A DNA stretch of 64,000 nt, from NCBI RefSeq assembly GCF_008107725.1, contig NZ_VIRN01000064.1, positions 992,001 to 1,056,000 on the forward strand. Reading direction: 5' to 3'. A model generated the notes under the pieces. The model was not told where the DNA came from. It saw only the letters and a list, made by a program, of their open reading frames with translations, and did not search any database. Numbering within the stretch: position 1 is the first letter of the stretch; each line of letters begins with the position of its first letter. Below, piece by piece: positions 19,944-29,100 of this stretch. The stretch is from Marinobacter sp. BW6 (GTDB taxonomy: Bacteria > Pseudomonadota > Gammaproteobacteria > Pseudomonadales > Oleiphilaceae). Position numbers and translations under genes: made by a program.

Positions 19944-20118
19944 AACTGTCCGTTAACACGGCTGATTGCCAGAGTGTGCTGCTGACACCATGCCATCGGA
20001 AACCGGATGTCAGCTTGGCCAGTGTCATGGTTCATCTGCTTGAAAAATGATTTGTGTCATTGCCCAAAAAAGCGCAATGGGTGGATGGTATATCGTTATT
20101 CCCCCAAGGACGTGCGTT

Positions 20119-20322
20119 ATGACAATTAATGAAGGTCTTCGCCTGATGGCAGGCGTGTTCACCCTGATCTCCATTCTGCTCGCCCACTACGTAAGCCCCT
20201 ACTGGCTGCTGTTTACCGGCTTTATTGCCCTCAACCTTATCCAGTCTGCATTCACCAAATGGTGTCCGGCAATGATGCTCCTGAAAAAGATGGGGTTGAA
20301 AGAGGAAAAATCGGTTAACTGA
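20119..20322 (+). CDS. DUF2892 (YgaP-like) small membrane protein
   Basis: A 67-residue protein with two membrane helices (LRLMAGVFTLISILLAHYVS and YWLLFTGFIALNLIQSAF), followed by TKWCPAMMLLKKMGL. This is the DUF2892 domain also found after the rhodanese domain in YgaP. ATG 20119 follows an AAGGA ribosome site; a longer start at 20047 adds unrelated residues. DUF2892 proteins often accompany sulfur-transfer or metal-handling genes, but none is adjacent here. Function unknown. Confidence 0.8.
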   Translation: MTINEGLRLMAGVFTLISILLAHYVSPYWLLFTGFIALNLIQSAFTKWCPAMMLLKKMGLKEEKSVN

Positions 20323-20376
20323 GTGGTCTCATGGGAAACGCAGTCTGCTGTGTTCTGATCCTGCCAGATCGGGTTT

Positions 20377-20490
20377 TTGTTCCGTGAGCGTGCAAAGTAC
20401 TCGCAGGATGGTGAGGCACTTATTCATGCATTCGAAGTGATAGCTGTCCATTTCCAGACCGTGGCCGCAGCCAACGACTACTGGAAATGA
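20377..20490 (+). other. Possible 37-codon ORF or gene remnant
   Basis: From a TTG at 20377 the plus strand reads FRERAKYSQDGEALIHAF and ends VAAANDYWK at a TGA (20488-20490). It has protein-like composition but no convincing ribosome site, and an in-frame stop lies shortly upstream. A terminator follows at 20501. I do not recognise it; it could be the tail of a lost gene. The rest of the 20323-20540 gap shows nothing else I can support. Confidence 0.25.
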
Positions 20491-20500
20491 TATTGACTAT

Positions 20501-20526
20501 GGCGGCCAGCAGGGCCGCCGCTTTTT
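20501..20526 (+). terminator. Rho-independent terminator
   Basis: GGCGGCC (20501-20507) pairs with GGCCGCC (20513-20519) around a 5-base loop, followed by GC and five T. It ends plus-strand transcripts from the DUF2892 gene or the small ORF after it. Confidence 0.75.
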
Positions 20527-20540
20527 GACCGGAGCTGTAC

Positions 20541-20759
20541 TTATCGTTTGCTAATGGTTACCGGCAGGTAGCTGAAGCCGACAGTCGGGAAAACCGACCG
20601 TTCGGGCTGATCTTCGGGCGCCGCTTCCAGGTTGACGATAGTGATCTTCTCGCCCGCTGGAATTGTCCTTCCGCCAATTTCCAAATCCCCAGTGGTAACT
20701 CGGCGGTTAGACATCAGCGGCGCGTTCATACGCAGTATTTCATCGATAGCGTCTGGCAT
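20541..20759 (-). pseudogene. Cytochrome P450 remnant with internal deletion
   Basis: The minus strand encodes DAIDEILRMNAPLMSNRRV, then GDLEIGGRTIPAGEKITIVN. This is the P450 K-helix (ExxR as EILR) and the following strand. After that it jumps to PERSVFPTVGFSYLPVTI, which resembles the extreme C-terminus of bacterial P450s. The heme-binding loop with its Cys (FGxGxHxCxG) is absent, so the product could not be an active P450. The sequence upstream has no P450 similarity. This looks like a decayed fragment with both a 5' loss and an internal deletion. Confidence 0.65.
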
Positions 20760-20784
20760 TTTATGTCGGGATAGAGAGGAAGTG

Positions 20785-20931
20785 ATGGCTGCAAACAAAC
20801 CTGAAAACATGAAAGACGATATCTGGCTCCAGCACTTGAGGTGGCTGGATCTTGTCAGTGATGAGTGCAAATCCAACCAGGCAAAGCGACAGCGTGAGAA
20901 ATCCAGAAAAAGGGGAGCCGGTAAACGTTAA
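20785..20931 (+). CDS. Hypothetical 48-aa basic protein
   Basis: A short ORF starting at ATG 20785 with a good AGAGGA ribosome site. It reads AANKPENMKDDIWLQHLRWL and ends in a run of Lys/Arg (KRQREKSRKRGAGKR). The tail could bind nucleic acid. I do not recognise a family. The start lies about 25 bases beyond the P450 remnant, on the opposite strand. The good ribosome site and composition make it plausible, but it remains unproven. The following 170 bases (20932-21104) hold no gene I can support. Confidence 0.4.
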   Translation: MAANKPENMKDDIWLQHLRWLDLVSDECKSNQAKRQREKSRKRGAGKR

Positions 20932-21104
20932 TGCTGAAGTGCCAATAGAAGCTCGCGACCGCCTGGCCTCTTTGCTTGCCAGGCAGGAAGTTCCGGGAAT
21001 GGCGGCGCGTGTTAGTGGGGAAGAGGCCGGCACCCAGCATGCCGAGACATGCCAGGTTGGATATCGTCTTTGATTCGCCCGCTCGCACGGGCCGCGAGTA
21101 ACCC

Positions 21105-21431
21105 TCAATCCTGACTGAGGGCTTCCTGAGCCCACTGCCAGGCGGCAACCGTCGCTGGAAAGCCTACTGAATTCATCCCCAGCACCAGCGCGTGCTCAAT
21201 TTCCTTGCGTGTGATGCCCAGTTCCAGACTGCGACGAATGTGGGACTTCAACGCGGATTCGCGACCCGCACCAACGCAAACGCCGAGCTTTACCAAAGCG
21301 CGCATTTTTTCATCCAGAGGTCCGGCATCGGCAAGGGCTTCACCGAGCTGCTGGTGTGCCTCTTGAAGCTCTGGAAATCTTTCGCTGAAGGCAACGAAGG
21401 TTTTAGGGAGTTTGCTGTCGTGTTTATCCAT
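21105..21431 (-). CDS. Carboxymuconolactone decarboxylase (AhpD-like) family protein
   Basis: A 108-residue CMD-family protein (DEKMRALVKLGVCVGAGRES followed by HIRRSLELGITRKEIEHAL). One Cys is seen in GVCVGAG and a His eight residues on, but the CxxC of true AhpD peroxidases is missing, so peroxidase activity is doubtful. It follows ubiT by nine bases on the same strand and is probably co-transcribed with it. Its role there is unknown. Confidence 0.8.
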   Translation of the reverse strand: MDKHDSKLPKTFVAFSERFPELQEAHQQLGEALADAGPLDEKMRALVKLGVCVGAGRESALKSHIRRSLELGITRKEIEHALVLGMNSVGFPATVAAWQWAQEALSQD

Positions 21432-21440
21432 TGGATTTTC

Positions 21441-21971
21441 TCAAATTTGGGGTTTGCTTTGCCGCCACGGGCGGCTCTTGAATCTTGCGTAAAGATAGTC
21501 AATCTTCACCTTCCACTCCACGCTATCGAGCAGGTTTTTCAGGTGCAGTCCCAGCTCGGTGTCGCCTTCAATAACCAGCCGACGCTGGAAAAACAACTGG
21601 TCGGGGTCCTGTCGACGTTCCGCCAGGGTTCTGAAGGCGGTCAGCGAGCCCCGGATGGTTGCCTCCCCGGGGCCGTCGATCACCCGTAGTCGGCCGGCCC
21701 AGAAGCCAATGGTGATGCCGGGTTGTCCTCCATTCACCTCCAGGCGAATACGTCGGCCTTCAAAGTCATCGAATTCTCCGTCGTCAATGGCCTGGGCAAA
21801 AATGCGGTTGAGCGGTGCTTCTGCAGCCAGCTGCTTGAGCGGCACCGGGATTCTGCGATCAATAGCGCCCAGCATGGGCACGGGGGAGGGCAGGTACTCT
21901 CGAAGGACGAAAAGCGTTTGCCCAATCAGGGGAGAGTTCAGGGAGGCAATGGAAGGTAGTGAAAAAGCCAT
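21441..21971 (-). CDS. ubiT: Anaerobic ubiquinone biosynthesis SCP2-domain protein UbiT
   Basis: A 176-residue protein with an SCP2 sterol-carrier fold (residues about 35-150: PVPLKQLAAEAPLNRIFAQAI, GRRIRLEVNGGQPGITIGF, DQLFFQRRLVIEGDTELGLH, LKNLLDSVEW). This pattern is that of E. coli UbiT/YhbT, the lipid-binding factor for O2-independent ubiquinone synthesis together with UbiU and UbiV (11853-13758). The gene lies between narL and a CMD-family gene on the same strand. A hairpin immediately before its ATG buries the ribosome site (21972-22011), suggesting translational control or coupling to narL. Confidence 0.88.
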   Translation of the reverse strand: MAFSLPSIASLNSPLIGQTLFVLREYLPSPVPMLGAIDRRIPVPLKQLAAEAPLNRIFAQAIDDGEFDDFEGRRIRLEVNGGQPGITIGFWAGRLRVIDGPGEATIRGSLTAFRTLAERRQDPDQLFFQRRLVIEGDTELGLHLKNLLDSVEWKVKIDYLYARFKSRPWRQSKPQI

Positions 21972-22011
21972 GCTTTACTCCGGGCGGTCAGTGACCGGCA
22001 CAGAGTAAAGC
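21972..22011 (-). promoter_or_regulatory. Hairpin sequestering the ubiT ribosome binding site
   Basis: Read on the minus strand, GCTTTACTC and GAGTAAAGC form a perfect 9-bp outer stem, with CGGTCA/TGACCG able to pair inside. The right arm contains the GGAG ribosome site and ends directly at the ubiT ATG (21971). Ribosome entry would need the stem to open, for example by ribosomes finishing narL 28 bases upstream. It lacks a T tract, so it is not a simple terminator. Confidence 0.55.
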
Positions 22012-22039
22012 AAAGTGCTCTGGAACGATTTGATATAAC

Positions 22040-22699
22040 TCAGCCCTTGTGCAGGCCCTCTTCCACCGCCCAAACGGCCACTTCCACCCGGGAGCGCAGG
22101 TTCAGCTTCTTCAGCAGATGCTTCACATGGACCTTGACGGTGCCGTCACTGATGTCTAGCTTGCGGCCAATCATCTTGTTGGACAGGCCTTCGGCGATCA
22201 GGCGCAGGATGTCCTTTTCCCTTGGGGTCAGGCTGTCGAAATCCGGGCGTGACGCCTGCTGGGGTTTGTTGGAGCGCAATGCCTGGGCCAGCAGCGTGGT
22301 CAGGCGGTCGCTGATCACCATTTTGCCGACCGCTGCCTGATGGAGCTGGGCGATCATGTCTTCAGGCTCCATGTCCTTCAGCAGGTAGCCGTCTGCACCG
22401 GCCCGGAGTGCCGCTACAACATCGTCTTCCTGATCCGACACGGTAAACATCACAATGCGGGAGCTGATGTTCTGTTCCCGCAGTTTCTTCAGGGCCTCAA
22501 TGCCATCCATCTCGGGCATGTTCAAGTCCATGAGGATCAGGTCGGGCTCCAACTCGGTGGCCAGCCGAATGCCGTCGGCAGCGTTGCTGGCTTCTCCGGC
22601 CACGACCATATCGTCTTCCATGTCGATGAGCTGTTTGATGCCCTGACGGAGAAGCGGGTGATCGTCGATCAGCAGAATACTAGCGGGTGACTCAGACAT
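22040..22699 (-). CDS. narL: Nitrate/nitrite response regulator NarL
   Basis: A 219-residue response regulator. The receiver domain (residues 7-125) has the acidic pair DD12-13, phosphoacceptor Asp58 ([13 protein letters not shown]) and Lys at [10 protein letters not shown]. The C-terminal LuxR-type helix-turn-helix ([27 protein letters not shown]) recognises DNA. It is paired with narX upstream. NarL would activate the narGHJI, dnr and moaA promoters, where 7-2-7 heptamer-like sites occur. ubiT follows on the same strand 69 bases downstream. Confidence 0.95.
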   Translation of the reverse strand: MSESPASILLIDDHPLLRQGIKQLIDMEDDMVVAGEASNAADGIRLATELEPDLILMDLNMPEMDGIEALKKLREQNISSRIVMFTVSDQEDDVVAALRAGADGYLLKDMEPEDMIAQLHQAAVGKMVISDRLTTLLAQALRSNKPQQASRPDFDSLTPREKDILRLIAEGLSNKMIGRKLDISDGTVKVHVKHLLKKLNLRSRVEVAVWAVEEGLHKG

Positions 22700-22716
22700 C
22701 GATATCTCTCTTGTTT

Positions 22717-24576
22717 TCAGGCATTGGATGTTTCTGTGGGAATGAGATTGCGGCTTTTCGGAACAAACGACAGCGTCACTTCCACACCCCCTTCATCCCG
22801 GTTCCTCACCTCGACCTTGCCGCCCAGGGTTCGGGCGCGGTCCTGCATGATGATCAGTCCGTAGTGGTTAACGGGCTGGTCACTGCCGGGCAGCCCCTTG
22901 CCATTGTCCATGATTCTGACCCGCACTTGCGGTGACTCGAACAGGACATCCACGGTGATGTCCGTAGCATCCGCGTGCTTGACCGCGTTGGCCAGCCCTT
23001 CCCGCACAATCTGCAGGGTATGGATCTCTTCATTCGGCGACAGTGTGTGGGGCGGCAGATTGTACTGCAGCTCAACCGGCTTACCCAACCGCTCGGAAAA
23101 CTCTTCAATGGTCTTTTGCAGGGCGGAGGACAGATCCGGCGTGTCCAGCTTCAGGCGGAAGGTGGCGAGCAACTCCCTGAGCTGACGATAGGCGCTGTTG
23201 AGACCGGTGCTGAGCTCGTCGAGAATCGCCTCGTGAATCTGCTGCTGGTCGCCGTCAATGTTGAGGCGGCGCAGTCGGGCAACCTGCATTTTCAGATAGG
23301 ACAGCGACTGGGCCAGGGAATCGTGAAGTTCCCGTGCAATCACCGTGCGCTCTTCGGCGAGCGTCTGCTGCTGTTCCTCGGTGATTTGCCGCTCGAGGAA
23401 AATGGCGGTAGCCAATTGGTCGCTGAGGGTTTCCAGAAGCCGGCGTGACGTTTTGGAGAGACCTTCTTCGGCCGGGTACCAGACTTCCAGGGTGCCCAGC
23501 AGTTGCCCGGGTGTTCGGATCGGAAGCAGGAGCCGACGACCATCGTTGGATTCCACGGGAAGCTCGTCATAGGCCTCCGGCGTAACCAGGCAGGCATTAC
23601 AGTGGTGATCACGACAGTAAAAGGGCCGCTCCCGGGAGGCCGTGGTGATAGCTTCCACCGGCTCTGCGGACGTTTTGTCATGAAGATAGAGTCGGATTGG
23701 GCCGATGCCCAGTAGCTGTTCAAGTTCCTGGAGCATAGGAATTGCGCCATGGCACAGATCGTGTTTGGCAAACAGGTCCCGGCTTGCGGAATGCAGGAGC
23801 TGAAGGGCCGTGTGGCTCTTTTCCAGTTCTTCCGTTTTCAGGCGGGCCCTTTCTTCCAGCTCGTAGTAGGTCAGCGCCAGCTCGCTGGTCATCTGGTCAA
23901 AAGCCTGGCCCAGCTGGGCCAGCTCATCGGACCCGGCCAGGTTGGCTTTTTGGGAGAAATCCTGTTCGCCAACGGCGTTGGCAATACCTACGAGTTTGCG
24001 CAATGGCCGCAAAATACGGTTCTTCAGATCGATGAACAGCGCCGCGATGATCAGGATGGAAAACGCCAGGCTGATAATCTGGATCAGGTGCAGCAGGTCA
24101 ATGCGGGCTTCGGTTCGCTGTTCCAGCATATTCACCAGCTGGTCGACGTTATTAACATAGCTCTGGGTTGAGCTGAGCATGGCCTTGGTTACCGGCGTGC
24201 TCGGGTCGTGTTCCAGCAGGGCAGGCCGCAGCATGGTTGTCCAGGACTCCAGAATGGCCTGGTACTGGGTGGCGAGCGGGTGTTCGGGACTCTCCGGGAT
24301 GGCTTTGGTGATACTGGAGTCAGACAACTTTGTCTCGTATTGGTCCAGCATCTGACCGATAGACTCATCCCTGGACTCTGACGTGACAGGACCCGCGCTC
24401 CGGGCGAGCAACTGGAAGGCTCCCATACGCAGCGCACCCGCCAGATTAATCGCGGTGGCGTTGCCTTCGATACTTTTCGACACCGCAAGCGTGGTCGCCA
24501 TGCTGACAAGAGCTGTCACCACCACAGCGCCAACAACGAGGGCGATTCGGTTTACAAGCTGGCTTCTGGATTTCAT
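22717..24576 (-). CDS. narX: Nitrate/nitrite sensor histidine kinase NarX
   Basis: A 619-residue membrane kinase. The first helix is followed by the nitrate-binding P-box (residues about 33-58, [24 protein letters not shown]). A helical periplasmic bundle and second helix (about 165-185), a HAMP domain, a GAF-like central module with Cys ([10 protein letters not shown]), and a HisKA_3 domain ([24 protein letters not shown]) precede an ATPase domain (DNGKGLPG). It senses periplasmic nitrate and phosphorylates NarL, encoded 17 bases downstream. It diverges from narK across a region carrying an FNR-like box. Confidence 0.95.
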   Translation of the reverse strand: MKSRSQLVNRIALVVGAVVVTALVSMATTLAVSKSIEGNATAINLAGALRMGAFQLLARSAGPVTSESRDESIGQMLDQYETKLSDSSITKAIPESPEHPLATQYQAILESWTTMLRPALLEHDPSTPVTKAMLSSTQSYVNNVDQLVNMLEQRTEARIDLLHLIQIISLAFSILIIAALFIDLKNRILRPLRKLVGIANAVGEQDFSQKANLAGSDELAQLGQAFDQMTSELALTYYELEERARLKTEELEKSHTALQLLHSASRDLFAKHDLCHGAIPMLQELEQLLGIGPIRLYLHDKTSAEPVEAITTASRERPFYCRDHHCNACLVTPEAYDELPVESNDGRRLLLPIRTPGQLLGTLEVWYPAEEGLSKTSRRLLETLSDQLATAIFLERQITEEQQQTLAEERTVIARELHDSLAQSLSYLKMQVARLRRLNIDGDQQQIHEAILDELSTGLNSAYRQLRELLATFRLKLDTPDLSSALQKTIEEFSERLGKPVELQYNLPPHTLSPNEEIHTLQIVREGLANAVKHADATDITVDVLFESPQVRVRIMDNGKGLPGSDQPVNHYGLIIMQDRARTLGGKVEVRNRDEGGVEVTLSFVPKSRNLIPTETSNA

Positions 24577-24651
24577 TCAATCTCTTGCGCATCAATGCGT
24601 GTGACGGAGCGGGCACAATTATGCCTCGCACCAGGATTCCGTGATACCTCC

Positions 24652-24665
24652 TTGAGGATAGTCAA
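24652..24665. promoter_or_regulatory. FNR/ANR box between narXL and narK
   Basis: TTGAG-GATA-GTCAA matches nine of ten positions of TTGAC-N4-GTCAA. It lies about midway in the 181-base divergent region, so it could serve both narK (start 24758) and narX (start 24576). A NarL-like heptamer TACCTCC lies just to its left, and TACCCCA to its right. Confidence 0.65.
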
Positions 24666-24757
24666 TTACCCCAATGGTTGGTAACCCATCATAATCTTTG
24701 ACCCTTTTATGATCAAAAGATGAAACTAAAAAGCAGGTTTCCAGAAGAGCGACAGTA

Positions 24758-26026
24758 ATGAAGTCCGAAACGGATCGTGCAGATGACCGGCTGGCGTCAT
24801 TGGCAGTGGTACTGCCGTTAGCAGTTGCTGGCTTTGTAGTCGCTGCCGGCTGCTGGACTCTGTTTGCGGTGGCCGGGGTCCATCTCCGCGCGGAACTGGA
24901 TCTCAGCAACTTTCAGTTTGGATTCCTGCTGGCAATGCCGATGGCGGTCGGAGCGGCGCTGGCGGTTCCAGCTGGTCTTGCGGCACAGAAATTCGGCGCC
25001 CGCCGGATCATGCTGATCTGTCTTGCCGGGCTCGCGGCCTGCATGGTGATACTTCTGACCACCGATACCTTCCCCGGCTACCTCATTGCCGCGGGCGGCC
25101 TCGGGCTCGCTGGCGGATTTTACAGTGCCGGGCTGCAGTTCGTGACGGGGCACTGTGAATCCCCACGCCTGGGTCTTGTGCTGGGGGTGTTTGGCGCCGG
25201 CGTGACTGGCGCAGGATTCAATTACTATCTGGTGCCACTGTTCCATGAGGCCTTTTCATGGCACGGGGTGCCACTGGCCTATCTGATCGTACTGGTTCTG
25301 GTACTTGCATTGCTGGTCATGCTCACCGATCCGGAAGACGCCGAGGCGGACCCGACCGCCGAAACGTCAGTCCGGGTGCTGCTACACCGCATGCAGACGA
25401 AGCGGGCCGGTCAGCTTTGTGGCTATTTTGGCGTTGTCGCCGGCAGCTTCTTTGCATTGGCCTTGTGGCTGCCGGATTATCTGTCTTCACAGTTCGATCT
25501 GTCAGTGGATTCCGGCGCCCGTCTGGCTCAATGGTTTGTTATTCCCGGAGCCTTGGCCCAGATCGTGGGAGGTGGGTTCTCCGATCGATTCGGCAGTGCA
25601 AGGGTAGTCAGCCGGGCGCTGGTGGTCTGTCTGATCGCGTTGTTTGTTTTGTCCTACCCGCCCATGACGCTGTTTATCCAGGGCGTTGACGCCACGATCC
25701 GCGTTGAATTTGCTCTGCCCATGCAAGTAGAGGGTTTATTTGTCGTCACCCTCGGGCTGGCCATGGGCTGCACTATGGGTGGCCTCCAGCGGCTGGTTAT
25801 TGTTGAAAACCGTTCGGTGGCGGCCTTTGTCGCCGGACTGCTTCTGGTGAGCGCGTGTTCCGTCGCTTTTGTGCTGCCAGTGATCTTCAGCAGCGTTAAC
25901 CACTGGCTGGGCATCCGCAGCGCGGTCTTCATGATCCTCTTTCTACTGCTGCTTGTCTGTCTTTTCCTGTTTGCCCGGGAAAGTCGCCGGCATGAGCGTG
26001 AACACCTTCTCCATCCGGGGATATAA
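24758..26026 (+). CDS. narK: NarK-type nitrate transporter (MFS)
   Basis: A 422-residue 12-helix major facilitator. The first half has PLAVAGFVVAAGCWTLFAVAGVHL and GLAAQKFGARRIML, the MFS loop. The segment LGVFGAGVTGAGFN resembles the nitrate signature of NarK type 1 proteins, thought to be nitrate/H+ symporters. Only one narK gene is present here, whereas Pseudomonas often has narK1K2. It lies 122 bases upstream of narG on the same strand and is divergent from narXL, so it would import nitrate for NarGHI. Sequence alone does not settle nitrate versus nitrite specificity. Confidence 0.82.
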   Translation: MKSETDRADDRLASLAVVLPLAVAGFVVAAGCWTLFAVAGVHLRAELDLSNFQFGFLLAMPMAVGAALAVPAGLAAQKFGARRIMLICLAGLAACMVILLTTDTFPGYLIAAGGLGLAGGFYSAGLQFVTGHCESPRLGLVLGVFGAGVTGAGFNYYLVPLFHEAFSWHGVPLAYLIVLVLVLALLVMLTDPEDAEADPTAETSVRVLLHRMQTKRAGQLCGYFGVVAGSFFALALWLPDYLSSQFDLSVDSGARLAQWFVIPGALAQIVGGGFSDRFGSARVVSRALVVCLIALFVLSYPPMTLFIQGVDATIRVEFALPMQVEGLFVVTLGLAMGCTMGGLQRLVIVENRSVAAFVAGLLLVSACSVAFVLPVIFSSVNHWLGIRSAVFMILFLLLLVCLFLFARESRRHEREHLLHPGI

Positions 26027-26032
26027 GCCGCC

Positions 26033-26048
26033 TACCCCCGGGGAGGTA
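26033..26048. promoter_or_regulatory. NarL-like 7-2-7 site before narG
   Basis: TACCCCC-GG-GGAGGTA is an inverted pair of NarL-type heptamers (TACYYMT) separated by two bases, six of seven matching in each half. It starts just after the narK stop and ends 100 bases before narG. It suggests narGHJI has its own nitrate-responsive promoter in addition to read-through from narK. Confidence 0.55.
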
Positions 26049-26148
26049 GGAGCGGGTTATGAGGTAGTAACCACGCAGATTTCGCGGCTTTTCTCACACA
26101 CAATGGTCTCAAATCGGAGCAACGATCCGGCAGACGGAGAGAGAGACC

Positions 26149-29100
26149 ATGAGTCATTTGATCGATAAACTGAACTACTTCAGGAAGAAGCGCGAGCCGT
26201 TCGCCAACGGCCATGGCGAAACCCACGAAGTCAGTCGCGAGTGGGAAGACAGCTACCGCCAGCGCTGGCAGCACGACAAGATCGTGCGTTCCACCCACGG
26301 CGTAAACTGCACCGGCTCCTGCAGCTGGAAAATTTACGTCAAGAACGGCCTGGTTACCTGGGAAACCCAGCAAACCGATTACCCCCGTACCCGTCCGGAT
26401 CTGCCCAACCATGAGCCCCGTGGTTGCCCCCGTGGTGCCAGCTACTCCTGGTACATGTACAGCGCAAACCGCCTGAAGTATCCGCTGATGCGCAAGCACC
26501 TGATGAAGCTTTGGCGTGCCGCGCGGATGCAGTTCAATGACCCGGTGGAAGCCTGGGCTTCTATCGTGGAAGACCCCAAGAAAACCGCTGAGTACAAGCC
26601 TCGCCGTGGTATGGGCGGATTCGTGCGCTCCAGCTGGGACGAAGTCAACGAGCTGATTGGCGCCTCCAACGTCTACACCGCCAAAAAGCATGGCCCGGAC
26701 CGCATCATTGGCTTCTCGCCGATTCCCGCCATGTCCATGGTGTCCTACGCGGCCGGCAGCCGTTACCTGTCCATGATCGGCGGCGTCTGCATGAGCTTCT
26801 ATGACTGGTACTGCGACCTGCCGCCGGCCTCCCCGCAAACCTGGGGTGAGCAGACCGACGTGCCGGAATCCGCCGACTGGTACAACTCCGGCTACATCAT
26901 TGCCTGGGGCTCCAACGTACCCCAGACCCGTACCCCGGACGCTCACTTCTTCACGGAAGTTCGCTACAAGGGCACCAAAACCGTCGCCATTACTCCGGAT
27001 TACGCCGAAGTCTCCAAGCTGTCCGACGAGTGGATGAACCCCAAACAGGGTACCGATGCCGCTCTGGGCATGGCCATGGGTCACGTGATCCTGAAAGAGT
27101 TCCATGTCGACAAGCCGAGCGAGTACTTCACCGACTACGTACGTCGCTACACCGACATGCCTTATCTGGTCATGCTGGAAGAGAAGGATGACGGCAGCTT
27201 CGTGCCGGGCCGCTTCCTGCGCGCCAGTGACCTGGTGGATGGACTGGGTGAAGAAAACAACCCCGAGTGGAAAACCATCGCCATTGATGAAGCCTCCGGT
27301 GAGCTGACTGCGCCTAACGGCTCTATTGGCTATCGTTGGGGTGAGAAGGGCAAGTGGAACCTGAAGCAGGCCGCCAAGGGCTCCGATGTAAACCTGCAGC
27401 TGTCCATGGTCGAAAAGCACGATGATGTTGTCGATGTCGCCTTCCCGTACTTCGGTGGCATCGAGCACGACCACTTCCAGCACGTGGAAATCAAGGACAT
27501 CCTCAAGCACAAACTGGGTACCCGCAAGGTGCAACTGGCGGATGGCTCTGAAGGTCGCGTGGTTACCGTCTATGACCTGATGGTTGCCAACTACGGCATC
27601 AGCCGAGGTCTGGGCGAGGATGACGGCGCTACGTCATACGATGAAGTGAAGCCGTACACACCGGCGTGGCAGGAAAAGATCACTGGTGTTCCTGCAGACA
27701 AAGTAATCCGCATTGCCCGCGAGTTCGCGGACAACGCTGACAAGACCAAAGGCCGTTCCATGGTCATCGTCGGTGCCGGTATGAACCACTGGTACCACAT
27801 GGACATGAACTACCGCGGTCTGATCAACATGCTGATCATGTGTGGCTGTATCGGCCAGAGCGGTGGCGGCTGGGCCCACTATGTTGGCCAGGAAAAGCTG
27901 CGTCCGCAGACCGGCTGGCAGCCCCTGGCCTTTGGTCTGGACTGGCAGCGTCCGCCCCGGCACATGAACTCCACCTCCTTCTTTTATGCCCACTCCGGCC
28001 AGTGGCGCTATGAGAAGTTGGGTGTTGACGAGATCCTGTCGCCATTGGCGGACAAGTCCAAATTCAGTGGCAGCCTGATCGATTACAACGTTCGTGCAGA
28101 GCGCATGGGCTGGTTGCCGTCTGCCCCCCAGCTGAACCGCAACCCTCTGGGTATTGCCGCAGAAGCTGAAAAAGCGGGCATGGAAGTGTCGGACTACGTG
28201 GCGCAGTCCATGAAAGACGGCTCCCTGGCCTTCGCCGCCGAGGATCCTGAAGCGCCCCAGAACCATCCGCGCAATATGTTTATCTGGCGCTCCAACCTTC
28301 TGGGTTCCTCCGGCAAGGGCCACGAGTACATGCTCAAGTACCTGCTGGGCACCAAGAGTGGCCTGCAGGGCAAGGATCTCGGCCACGAGGGTGGTGCAAA
28401 ACCGAAAGAGGTCAAATGGCATGACGAAGCGCCGGAAGGCAAGCTCGACCTGCTGGTGACCCTGGACTTCCGCATGTCCACCACCTGTCTGTATTCCGAC
28501 ATCGTTCTGCCGACGGCCACCTGGTACGAGAAGAACGACCTGAACACATCGGACATGCACCCGTTCATCCACCCACTGACCGCAGCCACCGATCCGGCCT
28601 GGGAAGCGCGCAGTGACTGGGAAATCTACAAGGGCATTGCCAAGGCGTTCTCCAAGGCTACCGAGGGTCACCTGGGCGTCGAAAAAGATGTGGTGACTCT
28701 GCCGCTGCTGCACGACGCGCCGGCCGAGCTGGGCCAGCCGTTCGATGTGAAGGACTGGAAGCGCGGTGAGTGCGACCTGATCCCGGGCAAGACCGCGCCC
28801 AACTTCATCACCGTTGAGCGGGACTATCCGAACACCTACGCACGTTTCACCTCGCTCGGGCCGCTGCTCGACAAGCTGGGTAATGGTGGCAAGGGCATCA
28901 ACTGGAATACCGAGAAAGAAGTGAAGTTCCTGGGTGAGCTGAACTACAAGCACATTGACGGAGCCAATGCAGGCCGTCCGAAGATTGAGAGTGCTATTGA
29001 TGCCGCGGAAGTGATTCTGACCCTGGCGCCGGAAACCAATGGCCAGGTGGCGGTAAAAGCCTGGGCGGCATTGTCCGAGTTTACCGGCCTGGATCACACC

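Noticed and set aside
24700-24725. TTGACCCTTTTATGATCAA before narK as an FNR box
   Set aside because: The half-sites are separated by nine bases rather than four. The site at 24652-24665 is a much better match.
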